This document shows, piece by piece, positions 1-5,096 of a stretch of 7,839 nucleotides of DNA. Under the pieces are notes generated by a model. That model saw only the letters and a list, made by a program, of their open reading frames with translations, was not told the DNA's origin and ran no database searches. Origin of the DNA: Microbacteriaceae bacterium (GTDB lineage Bacteria; Actinomycetota; Actinomycetes; Actinomycetales; Microbacteriaceae); the NCBI GenBank assembly GCA_030840185.1, contig JAUZFY010000094.1, positions 1-7,839 of the forward strand, written 5' to 3'. Positions within the stretch are counted from its first letter, which is position 1. Each line of letters opens with the position of its first letter. A program made the position numbers and the translations under genes.

Positions 1-51
1 AGTCGCACGAGAGCGGATGCCGCGATGCTCGCGAGGCTCAGCCGGGCATAA
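1..51 (+). CDS. Possible 3' end of an upstream rightward gene (partial)
   Basis: Frame 1 is open from the window edge and ends at a TAA at 49-51, giving a 16-residue C-terminus that ends ARLSRA. The piece is alanine/arginine rich with mostly G or C third positions, as expected of the tail of a GC-rich gene. It would be convergent with the ferritin-like gene, and the inverted repeat at 102-178 sits between them as a terminator might. Sixteen codons cannot identify a family. The opposite strand is also open here, so this is a weak call resting on frame and context. Confidence 0.3.
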   Translation, partial: SRTRADAAMLARLSRA

Positions 52-289
52 CTGCTCCGCCGACGTCGATCCCGCCTGCTCGCCCGACCTCTCGGATAAC
101 CAAAACGCAGGAGATTCACCACCGAACGGGCGCATCCAGCGCGTTGACATCTCCCGCGTGGTGCATCTCCTGCGTTTTCGGCGCCGGCACAGCCACAGCG
201 AATTGGGCCGCGGTGCGCCGATCGAGGGCGCCCACACCACCACGTCTGCAGCGGCACACGTCGATTGCGCCTGATGAGCGGCGTCGTGA
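52..289. other. Intergenic stretch with no convincing gene
   Basis: About 240 bases between the presumed end of an upstream gene and the stop codon of the ferritin-like gene. The only clear structure is the inverted repeat at 102-178. A rightward open frame from an ATG at 17 to 274 runs through that repeat, has a low-complexity His/Arg/Ser-rich translation and resembles no family I know, so I treat this stretch as non-coding. Confidence 0.6.
102..178. repeat. Long inverted repeat at a convergent junction (REP-like or bidirectional terminator)
   Basis: The arms are 102-122 and 158-178. They are 21 nt each and complementary at 20 of 21 positions (mismatch at 116), separated by a 35-nt loop. 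Each arm starts with AAAACGCAGGAGAT read from outside inwards, so a transcript from either side ends its stem in a run of four U. That suits a bidirectional terminator between a rightward gene and the leftward ferritin-like gene. The loop also holds a near copy of part of the right arm: CATCTCCCGCGT at 148-159 against CATCTCCTGCGT at 164-175, one difference. The long loop is unusual for a simple terminator, so a dispersed palindromic element is the alternative. Confidence 0.7.
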
Positions 290-1003
290 CTAGGCGGTGA
301 GGCCGAGGACGTCCATGCGGCGAGTATGCGCCGCGATCAGTTCGGTGAATACCGGCTCGAGCCGCTCGTCATTCTGGCGCGTCGCATTCTTCAGCGACGA
401 TCGGGCGATGAGGAGGGTGTCTCCGACGAGTCTTCTCCCCCACATGGCCAATCGGGATGCCAGCCGCGGGTTCGCATCGATGGCGGCACGCAACTCCGAG
501 ACGATGAACCCGTGCCCGTCGTCGCCGGACAATAGCTGAGTGACCCGTGTCGACACGTCGCCAGCAAGTCCCGCGGCGAGTTGGCGCTGAAAGTCATTGA
601 GCAGACCGGATGTCACGTAACAGGTGACGAGGGTCTCGTACCAGTCCGCCCCAAGGGTGTCCCGGGCATAGTCGTCAATTGTCGAGGCGAACGGCGCCAT
701 TACCGCGCCCGGTTCCTGGCCCTTCCGGCGGATTTCCGCGGCGAGGCCATGGTGCCGGGCGAGGGACAGCGCGGCGACCCGGCTTATCGCCTCCTTGGAC
801 GCGGCGGTCGGGGCGAGGCTGACGGCGCGGCTCAGGGTCTCGAAAACGGCGAGTTGCGCGTAGGCGGCCTGGCCGAGATACGGAAGCAACTCGGGGGTCA
901 GTTCGGCAAGGTCCACCCGATTGACCTGTTCGGTTGCGCGCTCGCGCTGCCTAAACCGGGGAACGTCTACTCGTTTCGGGCGACGTTGGAACAAGGAGAC
1001 CAC
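290..1003 (-). CDS. Ferritin-like fold protein, MiaE-related family
   Basis: The 237-residue, mostly alpha-helical protein fits the actinobacterial 'ferritin-like fold-containing' family related to the tRNA hydroxylase MiaE (the Rv3210c type in Mycobacterium). Recognisable segments are LPYLGQAAYAQLAVFETLSRA (about 40-60, helix 1), LSLARHHGLAAEI (79-91, helix 2), DWYETLVTCYVTSGLLNDF (120-138, helix 3), DDGHGFIVSELRAAID (161-176, helix 4) and WGRRLVGDTL (188-197). The first ~30 residues are basic and probably disordered. No signal peptide is seen. The diiron ligands usual in this fold look degraded (see findings), so enzymatic activity is uncertain. The GTG start at 1003 is chosen because a TAGGCT hexamer lies 6 nt upstream; a TTG three codons later, behind a weak GGTGG, is the alternative. 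The gene is divergent from the helicase, as in mycobacteria from memory. The family is fairly sure, the function unknown. Confidence 0.85.
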   Translation of the reverse strand: MVSLFQRRPKRVDVPRFRQRERATEQVNRVDLAELTPELLPYLGQAAYAQLAVFETLSRAVSLAPTAASKEAISRVAALSLARHHGLAAEIRRKGQEPGAVMAPFASTIDDYARDTLGADWYETLVTCYVTSGLLNDFQRQLAAGLAGDVSTRVTQLLSGDDGHGFIVSELRAAIDANPRLASRLAMWGRRLVGDTLLIARSSLKNATRQNDERLEPVFTELIAAHTRRMDVLGLTA

Positions 1004-1009
1004 CTCACT

Positions 1010-1015
1010 AGCCTA
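1010..1015 (-). promoter_or_regulatory. -10 hexamer of the ferritin-like gene
   Basis: On the minus strand TAGGCT is followed by six bases (AGTGAG) and then the GTG start at 1003. This is the spacing of a leaderless transcript. No good -35 box is seen at 16-18 nt, which is common in GC-rich actinobacterial promoters. Confidence 0.5.
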
Positions 1016-1085
1016 TCGGCGCCAGTGCCGACAGGCCGCGAAGTGACGCAAAAGCACCCTCCAGCGGCGTGGCGGCTAAACTGGG

Positions 1086-1091
1086 GATAAT
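1086..1091 (+). promoter_or_regulatory. -10-like hexamer upstream of the helicase
   Basis: GATAAT is a close match to the -10 consensus and lies between the divergent ferritin-like and helicase genes. Transcription would start near 1098. No convincing -35 is seen. Unlike its neighbours, it has no ATG or GTG 6-8 nt downstream; the next candidates are an ATT at 1099 and a GTG at 1106, which is in another frame from the helicase. Confidence 0.4.
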
Positions 1092-1202
1092 GCCTCCCAT
1101 TTCTGGTGGAGGCTCCGCACGCCCCAGGTCAAAGCGGGCGTAGCCGCTTCAGGACAGGGCTTTATCATTTCTACTTTCTCAGATCTCAATATCGACCAGG
1201 AC
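1090..1202 (+). other. Helicase N-terminal coding extension without a usual start codon
   Basis: The helicase frame is open back to a TAA at 1077-1079. From 1137 it reads GVAASGQGFIISTFSDLNIDQD directly into the Met at 1203. The TFSDL segment carries the conserved aromatic residue found upstream of the Q motif in DEAD-box proteins, so this DNA is coding. Yet no ATG, GTG, TTG or CTG occurs in this frame between 1080 and 1202. In frame 1, an ATG at 1090 opens MPPISGGGSARPRSKR and meets a TAG at 1141. One extra G in the GGG run at 1136-1138 would join the two into a normal-looking leader. Other explanations are an ATT start at 1167, 7 nt after a weak GGG, or a shift from the GTG at 1106. Confidence 0.6.
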
Positions 1203-2654
1203 ATGGTCGACGCACTTGCTACCAAGGGCATCGTCGAACCCTTCCCCATCCAGACCCAGACGATCCCGCTAGGGCTCGCCGGTCAGGACATCATCGGACA
1301 GGCGAAGACCGGAACGGGTAAGACCCTCGGCTTCGGACTTCCGTTGCTCCAGTCCCTCGGTCTGAACCCCGAGCCCGGCGTCAAGGCGCTCGTCGTTGTT
1401 CCGACCCGCGAGCTGTGTGTCCAGGTGGCGGAGGACCTCGTGCTCGCAGCCTCCAATCGAGGAACTCAAGTCGCCGCGATCTACGGCGGCAAGGCCTACG
1501 AAGGTCAGGTCGAGCAGCTCAAGGCCGGCGCCCAGGTCGTCGTAGGGACACCGGGCCGCCTCCTCGACCTCGCCAGCCAGCGGATGCTTTCGCTCAAGGC
1601 CGTCAAGGTGATGGTGCTGGACGAGGCGGACAAGATGCTCGACCTCGGCTTCCTCAGCGACATCGAGAAGCTTTTCGCGCAGACCGACCCCACCCGCCAC
1701 ACCATGCTGTTCTCAGCGACCATGCCCGGCCCGATTGTCGCCCTCGCTCGCCGGTTCATGAACCGCCCGATCCACATTCGTGCGACCGATCCGGATGAGG
1801 GGCTTACCCAGGCCAACATCAAGCACGTCGTCTACCGCGCCCACAGCATGGACAAGGACGAAGTCATCGCCCGCATCCTGCAGGCCGAGGGCCGTGGAAA
1901 GACCGTTGTCTTCACCCGGACCAAGCGAGCAGCGGCGAAACTCGTCGAGGAGCTGAACGATCGCGGGTTCAACGCGGCGGCCGTACACGGCGACCTGAAC
2001 CAGGAGCAGCGCGAACGCGCGATGGCCGCGTTCAAGGCAGGCAAGAAGGACATCCTCATTGCAACGGATGTCGCGGCTCGCGGCATCGACGTGAACGACG
2101 TCACGCACGTGATCAATCACACCATCCCGGACGACGAAGACACCTACCTGCACCGCGCCGGCCGCACCGGTCGCGCCGGAAAGACCGGCATCGCCGTGAC
2201 TTTCGTGGACTGGGACGACATGCACAAGTGGTCTCTCATCAACCGCGCCCTCGACATGGGGCAGCCGGAACCCGTGGAAACCTATTCGTCGTCGCCGCAC
2301 CTGTTCACCGACCTCGACATCCCAGAGGGCACAAAGGGGCGTCTCGCCTCCGCCGGTCCGGTTCGGGCTCGCGAGCCGCGCGCGACCGACTCGGACCGCT
2401 CGCGGGCCGGCGGCCCCGGCCGCGGTCGGTCGGGTGCAGCCGAGCGGTCAGCTGGAGGCGACCGCTCCAAGAATTCCGGCGGACGACGCTCGGGCGGCTC
2501 GGGTTCCAACCAGCCCCGATCGGACGAGTCGGGTTCCGCAGCATCCGCCCAGCCGGCCGAGGGGGCGCGCGCCTCCCGCACCCGCCAGCGCACCCGACGC
2601 CGCAGCCCGGGTTCTGGTGCCTCCGGTGCGTCGACGCCTCCGGCCGCCGTCTAA
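1203..2654 (+). CDS. DEAD-box ATP-dependent RNA helicase (RhlE-like)
   Basis: ATP-dependent RNA unwinding or remodelling enzyme of superfamily 2, cytoplasmic, probably acting in RNA decay, ribosome assembly or cold adaptation. Counted from the ATG at 1203 (483 residues), the motifs are: Q motif EPFPIQ 12-17, Walker A AKTGTGKT 34-41, Ia PTREL 67-71, Ib TPGRL 116-120, Walker B DEAD 140-143, III SAT 171-173, IV VVFTRT 235-240, V ATDVAARGID 287-296 and VI HRAGRTGRAG 317-326. All catalytic motifs are intact. Residues ~380-483 form a disordered Arg/Gly/Ser-rich tail, typical of RNA-binding extensions. The ATG at 1203 is only the first usual in-frame start: the conserved Phe of the Q-motif region lies upstream of it, so the native protein is about 25-40 residues longer. 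The gene is divergent from the ferritin-like gene and convergent with the PHP gene. Confidence 0.93.
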   Translation: MVDALATKGIVEPFPIQTQTIPLGLAGQDIIGQAKTGTGKTLGFGLPLLQSLGLNPEPGVKALVVVPTRELCVQVAEDLVLAASNRGTQVAAIYGGKAYEGQVEQLKAGAQVVVGTPGRLLDLASQRMLSLKAVKVMVLDEADKMLDLGFLSDIEKLFAQTDPTRHTMLFSATMPGPIVALARRFMNRPIHIRATDPDEGLTQANIKHVVYRAHSMDKDEVIARILQAEGRGKTVVFTRTKRAAAKLVEELNDRGFNAAAVHGDLNQEQRERAMAAFKAGKKDILIATDVAARGIDVNDVTHVINHTIPDDEDTYLHRAGRTGRAGKTGIAVTFVDWDDMHKWSLINRALDMGQPEPVETYSSSPHLFTDLDIPEGTKGRLASAGPVRAREPRATDSDRSRAGGPGRGRSGAAERSAGGDRSKNSGGRRSGGSGSNQPRSDESGSAASAQPAEGARASRTRQRTRRRSPGSGASGASTPPAAV

Positions 2655-2663
2655 CAGCACCCC

Positions 2664-2824
2664 GATTGCCGCGGGTCGAGTAGCGCGCACAGCGAGCGCA
2701 TCGAGACCGCACCCCGACACCGCACGGACTCGATACGGGCGCAAAGCGCCCTACTCGACCCACAGATCGACCCACAGGTACGGGCTCAAAGAGCCCTACT
2801 CGACCCACAGATTGCCGCGGGGTC
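2664..2824. repeat. Near-identical 14-15 bp direct repeat flanking the palindrome cluster
   Basis: GATTGCCGCGGGTC at 2664-2677 recurs as GATTGCCGCGGGGTC at 2810-2824, differing by one G. The two copies bracket the cluster of palindromic elements. The right copy runs into the last codon of the PHP gene. It could be a target duplication left by insertion of the cluster, or simply part of a larger repeat unit. Confidence 0.55.
2674..2805. repeat. Cluster of three REP-like palindromic elements, likely bidirectional terminator
   Basis: Three related elements fill the gap between the convergent helicase and PHP genes. Copy 1 (2674-2708, 35 nt) runs from GGTCGAGTAG to TCGAGACC. Copy 2 (2726-2760, 35 nt) is in the opposite orientation, from GGACTCGATAC to CTACTCGACC. 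Copy 3 (2777-2805, 29 nt) matches copy 2 but lacks six bases in its left arm. Copies 2 and 3 hold hairpins with 6-bp stems and an AAA loop, GGGCGC/GCGCCC and GGGCTC/GAGCCC. They differ by a paired C/G to T/A change that keeps the stem. CGACCCACAG occurs three times (2756, 2768, 2801). There is no U tract, so any terminator role would rest on the hairpins. Similar dispersed palindromes are, from memory, common in Microbacteriaceae. Confidence 0.75.
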
Positions 2825-3674
2825 AGCCGACAAAGGGACGGGAGCCGGTGCCCGCCGCGACGATTCGCTCGAGCGCTTCCGGTTCGGTCGTGTTCTCGCC
2901 GAGCACGTTGGGCTTGCCCTCCCCGTGGTAATCGCTTGAGCCGGTGACGACGAGGTCGTACTTCGCGGCGAGTTCGTAGAGTCGAACCTTGCCGTCTTCG
3001 GTGTTGTCCCGGTGGTGGATCTCGAGGCCGAAGAGGCCCGCGTCAACGAGCTCGGCGATCACCCGCTCGTCAATCACCCTGTATCGCCCGTGCGTCGCCG
3101 GATGGGCGAGCACCGGAACCCCGCCAGCCGCGACGATCATCCGGGTCCCCTCGAGCGGCGACGGCGCGTAGTACTTCTCGTAGTAGCCACTCTTCCAATG
3201 CAAGATGCTCTCGAACGCGGCGCTGCGGTCGGTCACCAATCCCTTGGCGACGAGCGCGTCCGCAATGTGCGGCCGGCCGAGGGTTCCACCGTCCACCGAT
3301 TGGGCCAACACGTCGTCCCAGGTGAGGTCGTAGTCGACCCCGATTCGTTCGACGATCCGTTCGGCGCGGTGCAGGCGTCCGTCGCGGATGCGGGCGGTCT
3401 CCGCGCGGATCCGCGCGTCATCCGGATCGAATAGGTAGGCAAGCATGTGCACACTCGCCGGGCCGTAGTTGGTGCTGAGCTCCATACCCGGGATCACGGT
3501 CAGTCCGGTGTCGGATGCCGCGGTGAACGACTGCGACCATCCGGCGGTCGAATCGTGGTCCGTGATCGCGACGGTGCCGAGACCCGCGTCGACCGCCGCC
3601 GCTATCAGTTGGGCCGGCGTCTGGGTCCCGTCGGACACACTGCTGTGAGTGTGAAGGTCGATAGGCCCTGGCAT
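2823..3674 (-). CDS. PHP-domain metal-dependent phosphoesterase (RNase AM/TrpH-like)
   Basis: The 283-residue protein has the PHP fold with an inserted helical segment (~85-160), as in the YciV/RNase AM and nucleoside 3',5'-bisphosphate phosphatase group. Members act on 5' ends of short RNAs or on 3',5'-bisphosphonucleotides, using a trinuclear metal centre. Metal-site candidates are: DLHTHS with H8 and H10, D15, TDHD with H40, GMELS with E65, H76, GRPH with H136, AHP with H191, EIHH 219-221 and SSDYHG with D248 and H250. All usual motifs are present, so it should be active. No signal peptide or TM segment is seen. The ATG at 3674 is taken as the start because the HTH motif follows immediately and a TAGAGT hexamer lies 7 nt upstream. 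It is convergent with the helicase and divergent from the EEP gene. The exact substrate cannot be told from sequence. Confidence 0.9.
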   Translation of the reverse strand: MPGPIDLHTHSSVSDGTQTPAQLIAAAVDAGLGTVAITDHDSTAGWSQSFTAASDTGLTVIPGMELSTNYGPASVHMLAYLFDPDDARIRAETARIRDGRLHRAERIVERIGVDYDLTWDDVLAQSVDGGTLGRPHIADALVAKGLVTDRSAAFESILHWKSGYYEKYYAPSPLEGTRMIVAAGGVPVLAHPATHGRYRVIDERVIAELVDAGLFGLEIHHRDNTEDGKVRLYELAAKYDLVVTGSSDYHGEGKPNVLGENTTEPEALERIVAAGTGSRPFVG

Positions 3675-3681
3675 TCAAGCA

Positions 3682-3687
3682 ACTCTA
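3682..3687 (-). promoter_or_regulatory. -10 hexamer of the PHP gene
   Basis: On the minus strand TAGAGT (TANNNT type) is followed by seven bases and then the ATG at 3674, consistent with a leaderless transcript. It lies only 6 bp from the opposing hexamer for the EEP gene, so the two promoters must compete for polymerase or share regulation. Confidence 0.5.
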
Positions 3688-3693
3688 TGCGGT

Positions 3694-3699
3694 TAGGGT
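3694..3699 (+). promoter_or_regulatory. -10 hexamer of the EEP gene
   Basis: TAGGGT is followed by eight bases and then the ATG at 3708. The same stretch also holds a purine-rich GGTGGGAG (3697-3704), three bases before the ATG, so start choice could instead rest on a closely spaced ribosome binding site. Confidence 0.45.
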
Positions 3700-3707
3700 G
3701 GGAGCCC

Positions 3708-4721
3708 ATGGTCCGCCGAATCCTCGCCGCCGCCTTGCTCCTGGTGGTCGCCGTCGCGCTCCTCCTGCTGTCTTGGCCGCAGCTATTCGGGTTGCTGCGC
3801 AGCTCACTGATCGCGCAGGCGATCTCGTTTCGTGGTGCTGCGGCCGTCGCAGCGCTCATCGCCTTCGTGATTGTCATTGTCTTCGCCACGGCGAGCCGTC
3901 GCTTCCGTCGGCTTGGCGCTTCCCTTGCCATTCTCGCGCTCGGGTTCGTGCTCCTTAATGCGGCCATACTCGAAGGTCGCGGCTTCGGCAACACGGTCTT
4001 TCAGCCCAAGCGCGCATCCGATGTCACCGTTGTCTCGTGGAACACGCTCGGCGGAGCGCCAGGAGCCAACGCCATCGCCACCCTGGCGCTCGAGGCACGG
4101 GCCGATATCCTGTCGCTTCCGGAAACCGACAGGAAGACGGCGGATGCGGTCGCCGTGATCATGACCGCGGCCGGGCGACCGATGACCCCGCACACGACGG
4201 CCTTCGACGAGATCTCCAAGGCGCGCTCGACCTCGGTACTCGTGAGCACCCGACTCGGCCGGTACCGGGTCGACTCGACATCCGGGTCGACCACGACCCT
4301 TCCGACCGTCATTTTGTTGCCCGATGGCGGCACCGGTCCGACGATCGTCGCCGTTCACGCGGTGGCACCACTCCCGACCGAACTGGCCAACTGGAATTCA
4401 GACCTCGAGTGGCTCAGCGGCGCCTGCCGCTCCCCCAACGTGATTATGGCCGGGGACTTCAACGCAACCCTTGACCACCTTGTTGGCCTCGGCACCTCCC
4501 CCGGCACGACCATCGGGCGCTGCACGGACGCCGCGCTCCAGTCGCGAAACGGCGCGGTGGGAACGTGGCCTACAGCCACCCCTGCGCTCGTCAGCGCACC
4601 GATCGACCACATCATGGCGACCGGAGACTGGAGGGTAAGCGGTATGCGGGTGGTGCAAAACCTCGACCGGGCCGGGAGCGACCACCGCCCCATCGTCGCG
4701 CAGCTCTCGACCACGCCCTAG
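3708..4721 (+). CDS. Membrane-anchored endonuclease/exonuclease/phosphatase family protein
   Basis: The 337-residue protein begins with three hydrophobic segments (about 5-23, 43-61 and 70-88), the first preceded by MVRR. An EEP (DNase I-like) domain follows from ~105. Its motifs are VVSWNTLGG (N112), DILSLPETD (E139, metal ligand), VAVHA (H217), MAGDFNATLDH (D250, N252), PIDHI (D300, H301) and GSDHRP (D325, H326, catalytic His). All key residues are present, so it should be an active Mg-dependent phosphoesterase. With an odd number of TM segments, the catalytic domain may face outside if the N-terminus is inside. Substrate could be nucleic acid, phospholipid or another phosphodiester; architecture alone does not decide. 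The frame is open back to 3447, but the ATG at 3708 begins the membrane segment, has a promoter/RBS-like lead, and avoids overlap with the divergent PHP gene. Confidence 0.88.
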   Translation: MVRRILAAALLLVVAVALLLLSWPQLFGLLRSSLIAQAISFRGAAAVAALIAFVIVIVFATASRRFRRLGASLAILALGFVLLNAAILEGRGFGNTVFQPKRASDVTVVSWNTLGGAPGANAIATLALEARADILSLPETDRKTADAVAVIMTAAGRPMTPHTTAFDEISKARSTSVLVSTRLGRYRVDSTSGSTTTLPTVILLPDGGTGPTIVAVHAVAPLPTELANWNSDLEWLSGACRSPNVIMAGDFNATLDHLVGLGTSPGTTIGRCTDAALQSRNGAVGTWPTATPALVSAPIDHIMATGDWRVSGMRVVQNLDRAGSDHRPIVAQLSTTP

Positions 4722-4765
4722 GGCTACGCGCCAAAGGCTCTTGGGTCAAGTCCGGCACCGATCAA

Positions 4766-4794
4766 TGGACAAGAGCAATCGGCCTCGGTTTAAT
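4766..4794 (+). promoter_or_regulatory. Sigma70-type promoter ahead of the small gene at 4843
   Basis: TGGACA at 4766-4771 and TTTAAT at 4789-4794 are separated by exactly 17 bases, so transcription would begin near 4801. This is the best -35/-10 pair in the window. It leaves a leader of about 42 nt before the ATG at 4843, so this gene, unlike its neighbours, is probably not leaderless. The AT-rich patch at 4789-4800 stands out in this GC-rich DNA. Confidence 0.55.
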
Positions 4795-4831
4795 TGATTA
4801 CGCCAGCCCGACGGCGACCATTCCCACCCCC

Positions 4832-4838
4832 GGGGGAG
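4832..4838 (+). promoter_or_regulatory. Ribosome binding site of the small gene at 4843
   Basis: GGGGGAG lies four bases before the ATG at 4843. It is a clear purine-rich Shine-Dalgarno sequence, slightly close to the start, and the main reason for accepting this start. Confidence 0.5.
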
Positions 4839-4842
4839 CCAC

Positions 4843-5028
4843 ATGGACAACATTGATCCAGACATGCGCGATCCGGTATACGACGAGTCTTCGGGGGCGA
4901 CGGTACCGACCCCGATCTCCTCGTTTACGCACGTCGGCCGCAAGACACCCACGGAATCGCTGGTTCCGTCCCAGCCGTTTTGGAGATTCGGCAACCACAA
5001 GATCCGCCACCGCTCGACCTTTCGCTGA
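4843..5028 (+). CDS. Small hypothetical protein, 61 residues
   Basis: I do not recognise this protein. It starts with an acidic stretch (MDNIDPDMRDPVYDE, 1-15), continues with a Ser/Thr/Pro-rich middle (16-45) and ends in a basic, aromatic tail (QPFWRFGNHKIRHRSTFR, 44-61). It has no TM segment, signal peptide or Cys pairs and is probably disordered or partner-dependent. Support for it being real: a 17-bp-spaced promoter (4766-4794), a Shine-Dalgarno at 4832-4838, about three quarters G/C at third codon positions, and a 375-bp gap that would otherwise be empty. It ends 68 bp before the aminopeptidase P gene on the same strand, so read-through transcription is possible. It is not in frame with that gene. 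It could instead be the remnant of a longer gene. Confidence 0.5.
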   Translation: MDNIDPDMRDPVYDESSGATVPTPISSFTHVGRKTPTESLVPSQPFWRFGNHKIRHRSTFR

Positions 5029-5084
5029 CGCAACCGGCCGCTGGCTCGACTGTGCTGCCGTCGCGCGAAGGCACGTCCGCACGG

Positions 5085-5090
5085 CACAAT
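5085..5090 (+). promoter_or_regulatory. -10-like hexamer of the aminopeptidase P gene
   Basis: CACAAT is followed by six bases (GGGTTC) and then the ATG at 5097, matching the leaderless spacing at other starts in the window. The first base departs from TANNNT and no -35 is evident. No Shine-Dalgarno is seen before this ATG. Confidence 0.4.
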
Positions 5091-5096
5091 GGGTTC

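Noticed and set aside
17..274. Rightward 85-codon open frame
   Set aside because: It crosses the inverted repeat at 102-178, has a His/Arg/Ser-rich translation without family resemblance, and conflicts with the frame that ends at 51.
581..1090. Rightward 169-codon open frame opposite the ferritin-like gene
   Set aside because: It is the antisense shadow of a recognisable gene; GC-rich DNA commonly leaves the opposite strand open.
1106..1321. Rightward 71-codon frame from the GTG at 1106
   Set aside because: Past about 1160 it only reads the helicase in the wrong frame. Its first 11 codons are kept only as one alternative for a shifted helicase start.
2655..2822. CRISPR array in the repeated gap after the helicase
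   Set aside because: Repeats are palindromic elements in both orientations with irregular spacing and no distinct spacers; no cas genes are present.
3447..3707. Upstream extension of the EEP gene frame
   Set aside because: It overlaps the PHP coding region on the other strand, is arginine-rich and unlike any domain. The ATG at 3708 starts a proper membrane segment with promoter signals.
4980..5096. Upstream extension of the aminopeptidase P frame to the ATG at 4980
   Set aside because: It overlaps the small gene at 4843-5028 and adds an unconserved-looking leader; the ATG at 5097 has a promoter hexamer and fits the family N-terminus.
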